A stretch of DNA of 64,000 nt, taken from Asterella californica (Eukaryota > Streptophyta > Marchantiopsida > Marchantiales > Aytoniaceae). The DNA lies in the NCBI GenBank assembly GCA_036924285.1, contig JAYKYS010000002.1, positions 39,819,501 to 39,883,500 of the forward strand, written 5' to 3'. Position 1 is the stretch's first letter. Each line of letters opens with the position of its first letter. A program made the translations under genes and the position numbers. Shown here in pieces: positions 1-11,484 of this stretch. The notes beneath the pieces were generated by a model. The model had not been told where the DNA came from. It did no database searches and saw nothing but the letters and a program-made list of their open reading frames with translations.

Positions 1-1
1 C

Positions 2-715
2 TGTCCGTTGACAGGTCGTAGATGCAAGCTAGCCCTTAAGCTGCCCCCTTGTCACAGTCTCTGTACGTACGAAGTTCTCTTAGTAATAAATGAAGCAGGC
101 CCCTTACGTCTTTGATATAACGCCTGAAGTCTCAAATACCCAGTCAGCAAGTAACTAGGGCCTAGCTTGATTTTGCCTTCTTTCGAATCGCATAACTTCT
201 TCACTAGATGTCCAAACGAAGTAAACAAGATGTCCATGGAAAGTTGACAACGAGCTCTACCCATCTATGCGATGAAAGTGAAGATTCGAAGCTGCACCAA
301 TAGCTCGTAAGCTGGGGCTTAGCTTGTTTTCTCTCTCTTTCGAGTCTTGAACTTCTCCACTAGGCGTCCAAACGAAGTAGACGAAGTGTCTATGGAAAGC
401 TGACAAGGAGCTCTATCCACTGATGCGATAAAAACGAAGATCCGAAGTTGCGCCAAAAACTCGTAAGCTGGGGCCTAGCTTGTTTTCTCCATCTTTCGAG
501 TCTTGTAACTTCTCCACTAGGCGTCCAAACGAAGTAGACGAAGTGCTTATGGAAAGCTGACAAGGAGCTCTACCCATCTATGCGATGAAAATCGAGATCC
601 GAAATGATGCCAAAAATCCATAAGCTAGGGCCTAGCTTGTCTTTCTCATGAGTGTCTTTGGAGTGACAAGCATCGAAGTCTGAATTTCATATAGGAGCCG
701 GTCCACGACATGACA
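2..715 (-). repeat. 3' LTR of the gag-only element
   Basis: This is the left copy of the direct repeat. It matches 4430-5144 with scattered substitutions and a single-base length difference. On the minus strand it starts TGTCATGTCG and ends ACGGACA, giving the usual TG...CA termini. Short ORFs here recur in the other LTR and are not genes. Confidence 0.85.
158..680. repeat. 157-bp tandem repeat inside the LTR
   Basis: The motif GGGCCTAGCTTG (or GGGCTTAGCTTG) recurs at 158, 315, 471 and 628. Each is followed by the same order of sub-motifs: a cytosine/thymine tract, TTCTTCACTAG or TTCTCCACTAG, GTCCAAACGAAG, then a GACAA(C/G)GAGCTCTA block. The spacing is 156-157 bp with three full units and a partial fourth. 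The same array is in the other LTR at 4586, 4743, 4899 and 5057. The units have diverged from one another, so the array is older than this insertion. Confidence 0.8.
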
Positions 716-727
716 TCCACCCCCTCT
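716..727 (-). other. Polypurine tract of the gag-only element
   Basis: Read on the minus strand this is AGAGGGGGTGGA, directly followed by the LTR start TGTCATG. This is the position and composition expected of the plus-strand primer for reverse transcription, and it establishes the element's orientation. Confidence 0.7.
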
Positions 728-1644
728 GAACCTGTGCATCCTCCGGTATGCACCAGAGATACCAACCAAGGAGTGGACCGGCACGCACACTCGTTTCCAT
801 CTTGTCATCCTCCCTCCCATCTCAGTCAACCTCATCCTCAAGTCCGCAACTTGATCGTCATCTTGAAGTTGCTACCTTGTCATGATCCTCCCTAGATCCA
901 TGCTCATCGATCTTCACCTCGAACCTCCCATCCAATCACCCCCTCTAAATCTACACATCTTCAATATGCGAAGACATAGAAAGAATAACCCATCATACCA
1001 TAGAAATATCTTCCATCCGCCCTGTAGAACCTCACCGTCGAGGTTAAGTGTCGTAGTAGACATCCTTCATCCTGCCAATCATCACCCGTATCCTGAATGT
1101 AACCCTCAACCTCAAGTCTGTACATGTCATTGTACGTATCCAACTCTTCTTTTTTGTTTTCTGAAAAATAAGAACCACACTGCTGCAACCAAAATCCTCA
1201 AACGCAACCATAATTATCTCGCTGTACAATGATATCTTCCTCAACCATCATCCTTCCTGATGTCTTCTTCTAAAAATCCTTACAACCTCCCAAGCATCAT
1301 TCTTTCAACCTTCTCGTGAAAACATTTACAATTCTCAAAGCATCATCCTCTCAATCCTAATCACCTTCAACAATGGCTTCTCCCATGTAAGCCATCCTTA
1401 TCCATCATCCTATACCCGCAACCTCCAGAGCATCCATCCACTCTCCTTCATCCTCAACATCTCTATCCCAAGACCTCCCGTGATAGGAACCCAACCTGTG
1501 CATCTCGAATGTGCTCCTCCCAACCTCCCTTCACATCCATCACTGTATCAATATCTGGTTGTTGTATGTCTACAACCAGATCACCCATATCCACTGTCTG
1601 CATCCCAACCATCTCCTCCGGTTGTGAAAGATCGTCCTCCATTG
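728..1644. other. Non-coding 3' interior of the gag-only element
   Basis: About 0.9 kb between the end of gag and the polypurine tract. It is pyrimidine-rich on plus, with recurring CATCCTC and CATCATCC words. Small ORFs on both strands have no recognisable domain. No pol remnant was found. Confidence 0.6.
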
Positions 1645-2952
1645 TCAGTTCAAGAAGAATACTTTCATGTTTAACCTTAACCTCCCTAGCTTGCTTCTCT
1701 GAAGAAGTCTCTTCTTGTCCTTCTTCTCGCTCTGCATCGTGGATGCAATAGCCAACTTGAGTTCGCTTGGATCCACATGCAGATCCAAATAATCCATATG
1801 GAGATCATGCTCAATCTCTTCCACCCTAGCACCATAACTTGTAGCTTCGATAGCTACAACTGCATGTGCCACGAGATAATCATCCACAAACTTCTTCATC
1901 CCCCCTTTACCAACGTTGGCTTGAAAGAGAGTACCCGTACTTGTGAATGCAACCTTTCCATCCTCTCAAGAAATAACCTCACGTTGCAAAGACTCTGCAA
2001 AGTCGGTGCAATCATCTCGCTGATGGTCAGTACCATCACATCACAAGCACTGATGTACCCAAGCTAGTTTAGGTACAAGCACCATCTCAGTCGATGATCC
2101 TTTATCCTCCAACCTAGTAACCTTAGCTTGTAGATCTTACATCTTTTGCTGTAGGTCCTCGATGGTTGGATCCTTCTCCTCTACAACCACAACTGGAAGT
2201 TGAACCTCAAATATTACCCGAACTGGTGAGGTAGTCAACGATACAGATGTCGACCTGGTAACCTTTTCCCTGGTATGTCTCCAGACAAGAAGCTCAACCG
2301 CTTCATGCACAACCTCCCAATTTCTTGTCAACCCTTCTTCTTCATCCCCATCCTCCAGAAGTAGCTCCAACTGTTCCTGCCATGGTTCATCCGCAGCTTG
2401 AAGAAATAGCTCCGTCTTGTAGCTCTCCAAGGTTAGCTTGTCCACTCGAGATAGTTGAGAGAATTGTCTCTCGAACTCCTTTAACAGCTCTATAAGTTGT
2501 AAACGCTTGTTAGGTCGACTGACCCATTCCAAAAATGATTTCTTGGTTACTCGATCTGAGTTTCCCAAGAAATACTCCTCCATCAGCGCATGTGAAAACA
2601 TATCCCAGTTCCTCCCAGAATGCTTCGCTAGATCCTTAACATGCTCCCTTATCTCAAGCACCGCAGCGAGTTGGAATATCTCGATCATCTGTTTCTCCGA
2701 TACCTGATCCAAATCCATCTCCGTCTTGTAACATCTCAAGTACTTTGAGATGTCTCTCTCATCAAATAGATCGAGCTTGTCGATCATCCTTCGAAACGCC
2801 TTCCTCCCCAAAGCCTCCTTTTGTTGGTTCGCTTGCTCTTGTTGCATAAACAAAGTGAAGGCTTGAAACAATCGTGCAGTTGCTGCATCCAACTGCATCC
2901 TTGATATACCCTCTGATCCATCCATCCCGTCCATAGTCATGGCTCGTCCCAT
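1645..2952 (-). pseudogene. Retrotransposon gag with CCHC knuckle, interrupted by stops
   Basis: An open frame of 271 codons runs from 2952 to 2137. It has a low-complexity start, then a predicted helical capsid-like domain with features such as FDERDISKYLRCY and a core rich in W, F, L and E. The same frame continues past a TAA to a CCHC zinc knuckle (C-x2-C-x4-H-x4-C at 2008-2049), interrupted by a TGA inside the knuckle where Trp is plausible, and past another TGA to about 1645. The stretch after the knuckle (FVDDYLVAHAVV, IEATSYGARVEEI) is not recognised as a protease. Gag coats element RNA in virus-like particles; this copy cannot make the full product. Confidence 0.7.
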
Positions 2953-4429
2953 CCTCGCATCCTCCCATTATCCCAACCTTCTACATATTCATCATCTCAA
3001 GTCCGCAGCATCCTCCCGAACAACTGTATCCATCTTCATCCTCGTTCATGATTGTTGACTTCTTCTTCCAAGTTCCAACACAGAACTCTCCACCCCGGAC
3101 CTTCACGTCGAGTTCACCACCGATGTCGTGTCGGATATTACGTGAAGGATGTCCAGGAAAACGCGAAGTTCTTGACTGTGGAGATGTTGTGTGCTAAAAC
3201 AGAGACAAGATCGAGAAAAACAACCACGAAAACAAACGCTGCGATATATACCACCTCCAAATGTATGTACACTGTCGATTCTTTCTCCTAAGAGCACAGA
3301 ACTGAAAAATAGACTAGAGCGGTCTGTAACCTACTTCAAAGTCCTTAAAAACAACCCATGATTCTCAACCCTGACCCAAAAACACCGAAGCGTAGCTCAA
3401 AGCAAGAGAAACTTCTCTTTGCTAACAAGCAGAGCCACAACAGTATCACGCGATCCAAACCCAAGTCCAAACCACATCCATGTACAAGTTCTTAGCTAAA
3501 AGTTAGCTACCACAAGCTGTATATAGCCAACCAGAACTCTAACGAACTCAAAAGAGCAAAACTCGTAGCGAAAAAATCGAAAAAGATCTATCTATGAACT
3601 TCCTCCTTTCGTCGAACAGACTTTAGATGTCGATAGGGTCTCCTCCGCTGACTCCGTTAACCCAAGAAACCTTCAGATCCGACTCCCAACAGCCGAGATA
3701 TCAATGATTTTCGGTCGTAGATGATCGAACCTTCAAAAACTCCTCCCTGCGGCTTAAAACCGCACACACCGCACAAACGGATCGTCTAAACTGATATCCG
3801 TCTCTCTGGCAGATAGATCTAGCTATCACGAACCAAACGAGACTCCAAACAAGTCGTTTGGAGTTCTCCTTGCAAAACCACACAAGAAATTTGGTCGCAC
3901 GTTGCAAAAAACTGACGTAAATGGACTCCCTACGGCTCAAACTCGCTCACCTCGCCCAAACCAACAATCCAACCCACGTATTGTCTTCTCCTATGCGTAC
4001 ATGAAGACTCCCTGGTCGCGTAAGCACCAAGAACGAAGAGCTTGGCTCACCGATCGCGAAGAACAACCCAATCTCAGGTCGCAGACGAACAAAAATTTGA
4101 TGTAAGCGCTTCTCTGCGAGCCAATTTCACTCAAAACTCCCAAACCGCCCAATGAAACTTCATATCGTCTTCAGTTTCCTGAAGAACTCGGTGTTCTGAT
4201 CCCAATGGATCCAAGGACAGCAAGTTTGGACTCCGGAATGGTCCGAACGGTCCAACTCTCCTTCACGGATAACTGAAATCTCCAAATCTCTCTCTTGCGT
4301 CTCAATTCCTCTCAGTACGCAACCCCTGATCTGTCTCTTCCCAAACAGTCTTAACTTGTGCGTAGCCTGCTCAAATCTGAACCCAACGACGCCTTGCGCG
4401 CTTGCATTGGACCTCCAAATCTCTCGAAC
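2953..4429. other. Long untranslated leader of the gag-only element
   Basis: About 1.5 kb lies between the 5' LTR (right) and the gag start. Only short shadow ORFs occur. A long leader is common in non-autonomous LTR elements. On the minus strand a TGG lies 11 nt inside the LTR junction, too far and too unlike known tRNA ends to call a primer-binding site. Confidence 0.5.
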
Positions 4430-5144
4430 TGTCCGTTGACAGGACGTAGATGCAAGCTAGCCCTTAAGCTGCCCCCTTGTCACAGTCTCTGTACGTACGA
4501 AGTTCTCTTAGTAATAAATGAAGCAGGCCCCTTACGTCTTTGATATAACGCCTGAAGTCTCAAATACCCAGTCAGCAAGTAACTAGGGCCTAGCTTGATT
4601 TTGTCTTCTTTTGAATCGCATAACTTCTTCACTAGATGTCCAAACGAAGTAAACAAGATGTCCATGGAAAGTTGACAACGAGCTCTACCCATCTATGCGA
4701 TGAAAGTGAAGATTCGAAGCTGCACCAATAGCTCGTAAGCTGGGGCTTAGCTTGTTTTCTCTCTCTTTCGAGTCTTGTAACTTCTCCACTAGGCGTCCAA
4801 ACGAAGTAGACGAAGTGCCTATGGAAAGCTGACAAGGAGCTCTATCCACTGATGCGATAAAAACGAAGATCCGAAGTTGCGCCAAAAACTCGTAAGCTGG
4901 GGCCTAGCTTGTTTTCTCCATCTTTCGAGTCTTGTAACTTCTCCACTAGGCGTCCAAACGAAGTAGACGAAGTGCCTATGGAATGCTGACAAGGAGCTCT
5001 ACCCATCTATACGATGAAAATCGAGATCCGAAATGATGCCAAAAATCCGTAAGCTAGGGCCTAGCTTGTCTTTCTCATGAGTGTCTTTGGAGTGACAAGC
5101 ATCGAAGTCTGAATTTCAGATAGGAGCGGGTCCACGACATGACA
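4430..5144 (-). repeat. 5' LTR of the gag-only element
   Basis: Right copy of the direct repeat, with the 157-bp units at 4586, 4743, 4899 and 5057. Being upstream of gag on the minus strand, it would hold the element promoter. The right flank begins CCGCTCC; the matching left flank is outside the window. Confidence 0.85.
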
Positions 5145-6049
5145 CCGCTCCACTTGGAGTAGAGTAGAACTCGGACCAAACTACACAAGAAGGACACAAA
5201 AGAAGGAAACACACCTCAAAACATCAACTTTAGAGGTCGAAACACACTCCATAAGGTCGGAATTTGCCAAATTGACACTCGCATGCGAGATTACATCAGA
5301 TTTTTTACCACCCGTGACTTTCTTTTCCCTCTAACTCCTTTGATCTTTCACCAAATTGGCTGATTTTTGATGCGTTAGAATCGTCTTCTCACACTTACTG
5401 CATCTACTGCACACCTACTCGCACCTGCTGCATTTCTCAGCACCAGAAATTGCTGACCCATGCCTACTCGACGTCTACCGATGCACTTTTGTTGACCTCA
5501 AATTGACCTCAAAAATCTATCACCGAAAATTCCAGCAGCGCTTCCGCAATACCTCACCACAAATTCGATCAAGAACAAATCCAACCACTACTAATCTGCA
5601 CAGCAATCAACCACACGACCAAAAAGAGCCACTCTACGCATGCGCGCACTTGCAAATCAAAGATATCAACGATCTACAAACTTCGTAGATACCACTGACA
5701 CAAATCCGCGACCTGAAAGCTCTCAATCAGACCTCGCAATTCGAGTTCTTCGAATGATAAATAGTATGTACTCACTCCATCATGCCAACCGGCACTAAAC
5801 AACCACTAAAGTCGAGCTAAATCCACTTTGTGCTCATAGAGAATCCAAATTGCACTCACCAAGACTATCCACCATAGCTAGGAGCTTGAAGACTGAACTC
5901 GAAGAACTAAGGTCAGCCCTATCTGCAAAGTATACCCCTAGTGGACTATCCGAACGCCCTAACGACACTAACGGTCCTACCGAGATTAACCACTCTGCAC
6001 TCATCCAATCCAGCTGAGGTGCTAAACTGACGTGGCACATGTGATAATA
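5145..6049. other. Intergenic, no gene recognised
   Basis: No ORF with a recognisable domain and no clear repeat boundary. It separates the gag-only element from the copia remnant; part may be decayed transposon leader. Confidence 0.5.
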
Positions 6050-7721
6050 ATTGAGGAGTTGTTTGTGGATGAGGGCTATTTGATTACCGAAGATGCTTTA
6101 ACCATTGCAAAATCTTTGAGAGCAGCAAGAGATCCAATTTTAATCCAAGAAGCTTTGGCTAGTGAAAACAGTTGATTGCTCGTGAGCTCAATCATACTTG
6201 CCGCATAGTGAACTTTCTACCTTGAAGGAAAGTGATCAGTAGTCGGTGGGTTTTTAGGACCAAACTTGGTCCAAGTAATGAAATCTTACTGTTTAAAGCA
6301 AGGTTGGTGGCTCAAGAGTACACTCAGATTGCAGGAGAAGACTAAAACGAGACTTATGCACCGTTATGTAGATATTCTTCACTTCGTTGTGTGGTGGCTC
6401 TTGCAGCTCAAAATGATTGGTCAATGCATCAAACTGACGTGAAGATTGCATTCTTGAAGAGTTGGCTCAAGGAAGAAGTCTTCATGGAGATTCCAGAAAC
6501 TTGTTGTAAATTCCATGTTGTAACCTTATGGAATCTCCATGATGAAATTGAGGTCAGAAACCAAAATGATTTGGAAGATGGTGAGAGGATCTGTCAACCC
6601 TAGTCAAGAGAAACTTACTAATTTATTTTGCGCCTCAACTTCATCATCAACTAATACTAAGAAAGTATATCTGCTGCATCTACAGTCTGAAGCAGTCTGC
6701 ACGTGCCTGGTATGATACGATTGCAGCTTACCTCACTAGAAAATATTACATGAGAAGTCTAGCTGACCCCAGTCTTTTCATGATGAGCAAGAAATCTACG
6801 TGGACGATAATCTAATCATTAGTCCAAGTGAAAGACTGATAAGGGAGGAGAAGGAACATCTCTATGAGACTTTTGAGATGAAGGACATGGGACCAGCCGT
6901 TTTCATGCTTACGATTCACATCATTTGCAATCTAGAGGCGGATACAATCCAACTGAAACAATATTGATACTATCTTGGAAGAGTTCAAGATGGCTGAATG
7001 TAAGACAGTGAGTACTCCACTGGAGAAAAGAGTGAAACTCAGCTTGAAAATAGGTCCACAAACCTATGCGAAAAGAAAAGTCATGGAGAAGATTCTTTAC
7101 AAGGAAGTCATCGGGTCACTCATGTCCGCAATGGTTTGTACAAAACTTGATCTGGTTTTTTCTGTTGGCTCGTTAGACAGATGTCTGAATAATCCCGGAG
7201 CTAAGGTATGGTAGTGCCAAGAGAACTGTACGGTATATGAAAAGCACTATGAATGCTTCACTAAAGTTCGAGGATGGAGGAACCGTACTTATTGGATACA
7301 GTGATTCGTATTCGCAGATTCGCATCGCATTCGGTGGATGATAGAAAATCAACCGAAGGTTACATTTTCCTACTTGTCAGTGCAGCCGTGGGTTGGAAAA
7401 GCAGAAAATAACAGACGACAACGCTCTCTACCACGGAAGCAGAGTACATAGCACTATCTAACGCTGTTAAAAAAGCATTGTGGTTACGAAAATTGCTTGA
7501 GGATTTGGGTTTTCAGCTAAAACATCTTACTTATATTTTCATTGACAATAATGGAGCAATTGCACTTGCCAAGGATCCTGTCTTTTCAGATCGGACTAAA
7601 CATACTGAGACAAAGTATCACCACGTCAGAAGTCTTCAAGGTACTTTGATATATGTAGTTTTCATCAGCAGAGAAGCATGATGGAATGAGAATCGAGTTG
7701 AACTGAAATTTTGAGTGGGAG
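6050..7721 (+). pseudogene. Decayed Ty1/copia pol remnant (reverse transcriptase to RNase H)
   Basis: Frame-shifted fragments on plus follow copia order. At about 6297-6400 is the RT start (KARLVAQEYTQIAGED), then DWSMHQTDVKIAFL (about 6416-6460). The catalytic YVDD is at 6797-6808 and a late RT piece (MAECKTVSTPLEKRVKL) at about 6990. The RNase H end (FIDNNGAIALAKDP, then RTKHTETKYHHVRSL) spans about 7538-7640. Many stops and frameshifts make it non-functional. Gag, protease and integrase are missing or unrecognisable upstream, so it is a 5'-truncated copy. A purine tract GAGTGGGAG precedes an LTR-like start at 7722. Confidence 0.8.
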
Positions 7722-7975
7722 TGTTAGAATTTACAAATCACCAGTTCAATGATAAGACTTTAGAATAGAAAGTAAAATGAATTCACATGATAGATCCATG
7801 TGCTTGCAGTACGTAGACTATATTTAAATAGTCGTAGGCGCGATCTAAACTTAAGATGAGCAAGGGGAGTTTCAACCAGAGAGTATAGAAAACTTGTATA
7901 TAAGCTGGATGTTCTACTTCAGTAAACATTCTTTCCAGCAATCTCTTTCTCTGTGTCAGTTTTTTTTGCACACAT
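7722..7975 (+). repeat. Probable 3' LTR start of the copia remnant
   Basis: GAGTGGGAG followed by TGTTAG is a typical polypurine tract and LTR start directly after copia RNase H. A TATATAAG motif near 7900 and a pyrimidine tract ending GCACACA near 7975 fit a short copia LTR, but no second copy is in the window, so the right edge is a guess. A short inverted repeat (TCTGTCT...AGACAGA) at about 8101-8123 lies just beyond. Confidence 0.45.
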
Positions 7976-10900
7976 TGGACCTGGACTAGCGATGATTGAT
8001 TTTGTTGTGGGCTGTTTAGAACCAGTGGGAATTCCTGCACTCTCAGAAGAGTTTCTAAGTGATTACTGAGAGGTTGCTCTATTTGGTTCATATTTTATCA
8101 TCTGTCTACAGAAGATAGACAGATGGTAAAAGAAGATTTATTCTGCTAAGATAAGAATTGATCCCACCTGCATTGATATGTCTTCCAGACTAGAGCTGCA
8201 GTAGATCATCGATTGCTGAGAATATCTTCAGCTGAAATGTCGTCAGACTCCGGAGAACTTTTGAAGGAAGTGCACAAGTAAGTGACGTTTGAGCTACGCA
8301 CAAAAGCTACTTTCTCAGTTACCATCCAATTTGATTTGATGCATGTCAAGCAAAGAAGATCACCAAGAATACCGACACGAAAAGAAACCGCTAGCATAAT
8401 ATATGATTCAAAAGTGAGAGTTTGTCTGAGGAGCTATATAGCTACCAGCAGCAGCTTGCTTCTATTCCTCCTGTGCTCCCCGACCCTAGGTCCATATATT
8501 ATCTGGAGCTGATCATGAGGTCCATCTCGCACAGCACGTATTCTGACTCATTTGCATACTGAAGTCAGCTGATCCGACCCCACACGTACACATAGTTCGA
8601 CTTCCGCGTGACCCAGACTTGCTAGCTTGGGACCTTCATGCATTCTACCGGGAGGAGCGTATACTAACGAACACGTCAAAAGAGTCGATAAGCAAAAGCT
8701 CAAATACCTTCTGGTAGCATTCAAATTACGTTGAATCAATGAGCTTATCCACTGTTCAGTCTCGGACAAGTTGGTCAACAATTGGGTGACAGAAGGCGAC
8801 GCACTCATCATGGAAAGTATTATGTTTCATCCGAACCAATTGTAGAGGCGAAAAGCACTGTCTACCGAGCAAGTATTCCGACAGATACTTCATGAAATTC
8901 CCAACGTCATACCAGACGGAAACTCGGTTTTGGCACTTCGTCTTGCAGTTACAGCAGCTGACGAATTTTACATACGAATCAAATTAAAGACAGAAGTTGT
9001 GAATTTGGCGTTTGAAGGCGCATAACGTTCCCAGCTTGTGAGTGACTGCAGACATACGTGGTCTAGACGTAAAGCACCATCTCCTTGAGTGGGTTCAAAA
9101 GCCTTAAATGTACCCTACTATTTGTTTCGCGCAATTCCACTATCTTATAATTAGTTCCTTACGAAAGCAAACTCCAAAAGCGAACGAGAATTTCTCTCCG
9201 AAACGAAGGTTTCAACGTAATGCACTTTCAGGAGTGGATTACTGCAGCTGACGGTCGTAGCCAAGGCGGGAACCGAGGCTTAGGGCCGGAAACAGGCGTA
9301 ATGCTATAATACGTAAATAATTTGTTTGACCTTCTGATCATGAGTAGCGCTCGATATATATGTATTCCAAGAACCTTCCGAACACTCGTGATCACAGAAG
9401 AAAGTGGTCCTTGCATGTGCAGTCCTTTCGACGTCGTAGTTCTGATTTAACACAAAATCCATTCATTCTGTCGACTGAACCCTTAATTAGTTACCTGGAA
9501 AGATCGAAAGACAAGCCACAAGTCGGCAGAATCTGCTCACGTACGTTCAGAAGGAAATCCCAGTTAAATCCTAAGATGGAATCGTGGAAGGAATTGTGAG
9601 GAATCATTCTGATCGTGAGGAACTTCGGAAGGAAGAAACGGTCCGGGAGAGAGAGACTAATTTGGAGCCGAATCTCACTTGAACATCACACGAACTTGCC
9701 AGATGGCTGATTGGTGACTGACAGATTTACCAGATATATCAGCTGGTGTTGCACCTGCTGCTTTTAGCGTTAAGACGGCAAGCTCTTGTCTCACTTATCT
9801 CTTGGGTTTAATTGAAAGCCAACACAATTTAAGGTGGAAGTCGCCATGTATCATCGGTGGCACTGAAGTGCAAGTCGACGGGAGCACAAAGAAATGTACT
9901 GCTGGAGAAGCACACGAAGTCATACAGGTGACCTTAAGTTCGTTCTATTACTGAAACAAAATGGTGGACTCTGTAGTTTCTCGACTGGTCGGGAGACCGC
10001 GATTCTATATAATATTGGACGACACCGTCAGCGAAAAAGGAGCTTGACGGATCATTTGCTGGGATTCTAGATATATACCTCCCTGAAATGAGCCAGTCAT
10101 ACTGAAAATCCCACCTGCTTCTTCTATAAGCTTTTGACACGAGAGCGCTACTATAATTAGTGCTGGACCAAAGTTAGTTAGCCGCAAGTACAAGAGCTGC
10201 AGTAGAATGTCTTTGGAGTTTTACGTACGTCCGAGCTATCAGTACGGCATCATCACCACATATATCCGGTCTGTAATGCTTAAGCAGAGAACACCGAATA
10301 TGGATTCTATCCACTCTAGCTGGAATCCGGAAGGAATATATGAACTCGCTTACTGTGGACGAAATAGTCTAGAGAGTAGCACTTGATTACGGACGTGAGG
10401 CTTTTGATACACACAGGCTTTAACTGACGTTTATCTCGACGTTTATCCTTTCTTATTTCTGAAAGAGTTTCTTCAGTACTCAAGAGAGGTAGAACCGTAA
10501 AAGGTGAGTTGTAACTTACGGTTCCAGAGAGACGACCAAGTCTCGGAGAAAATAGGAATAAGTAAGCGGGAAAATTCAATGCCTTGAAGGTGTTGGTGAG
10601 TTTTGAACAGGTGCGTACGTATCGGATCCGTGCTATAAGAATGAGGGCAAAGACGAACGGCATTGAACGAGGTAAGAGTGAAGCAGAACCCCCCTTTCCT
10701 GGCCCTGGGCACTGAATCAGAACTTGCTACGGGCCTTTACACGGGTGTCGGGATCCAGACTCCGGCCCGGGGGTTCCTTTTGGACTACTCTACATAAATG
10801 ATACTTTACTCTGTATATCCTTTCATCTGAAGGGGTGTCGTACAGCAGGTGAGTGACTCTGTTCTAAGAGCCCATGCTAATATAATATAATGTACAGTGT

Positions 10901-11100
10901 CGTTGCTCCCATGCCGAAATATGGAAGTGAGCACGAGTATGCATTAACTTTAGTCTTTCGATCAGTGTTTCGTTCAGACTACTACTTTCCACTAATAAAA
11001 CTCAGGTGTAGGAGACGGCAGCTGTCTCATGCATGTGTCTTGAGATAGCTGTAAGAGCGTCTCTCTGATTCTGTATCGGTTTCCTGTTGACCATGCTTCT
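7976..11100. other. Intergenic region upstream of the polyphenol oxidase gene
   Basis: About 3.1 kb with only short ORFs in all frames and no recognisable domain, RNA gene or repeat pair. It may hold distal regulatory sequence of the downstream gene, but nothing specific was seen. Confidence 0.5.
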
Positions 11101-11103
11101 CTC

Positions 11104-11110
11104 TATATAT
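11104..11110 (+). promoter_or_regulatory. Candidate TATA box of the polyphenol oxidase gene
   Basis: TATATAT lies about 375 bp before the start codon. If it is used, the leader would be about 350 nt and would contain four very short upstream ORFs: 11186-11200, 11220-11237, 11234-11257 and 11261-11266. The second and third overlap at ATGA. Inference only; the leader could also contain an intron. Confidence 0.3.
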
Positions 11111-11484
11111 GGGGTTTGCAAGTACTCTCAGACTGCAGCAAGGCGTACAATATTCGTGATCATTTGATCTTTTAATAGCACTCAGATGAATTCAGACTAG
11201 ACACTGATTTCTGTTGAGAATGCTGCTTGAATCATGATCAGGGTCGACGACCACTGACAGATGTGAACGAGGGCACTTAGAGCTCGGCAGCGGTGGGCTA
11301 GAAGTCCAGCACTTGCAAGTTGCATACGATCCACTCAGACCTGAGTTTATTTTCTCTGAGAGAGTTACAGCTCTATTGTGCAGCTGGCGATCGTTTACAG
11401 CGAGGATTTGAACTTTAAGCACGGTTGAGATTCGTGACTCTGCAGTTAGAGTGAGAATCATCAGCAGTCGTTCGACCACTGAAG

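Larger units (their letters stand above)
2..5144 (-). mobile_element. Gag-only LTR retrotransposon (TR-GAG type), complete, minus strand
   Basis: Two direct repeats of about 715 bp (2-715 and 4430-5144) bound a 3.7-kb interior. By eye the repeats differ at roughly a dozen positions, so the insertion looks fairly recent. Read on the minus strand, each LTR begins TGTCATG and ends in CA, and a purine-rich tract lies directly before the left copy, which fixes the orientation: 5' LTR on the right, 3' LTR on the left. The interior carries only a broken gag with a CCHC knuckle. No protease, reverse transcriptase, RNase H or integrase motif is visible, so the element must have been moved by a helper. 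The left target duplication falls outside the window and no primer-binding site was recognised next to the 5' LTR. Confidence 0.85.

Noticed and set aside
52..264. 70-codon ORF that looks conserved because it recurs at 4480-4692
   Set aside because: Both copies lie within the LTRs; conservation reflects the LTR duplication.
158..680. Regularly spaced repeats that could suggest a CRISPR-like array
   Set aside because: Units are 157 bp, contiguous and without unique spacers, and sit inside a retrotransposon LTR in a plant genome.
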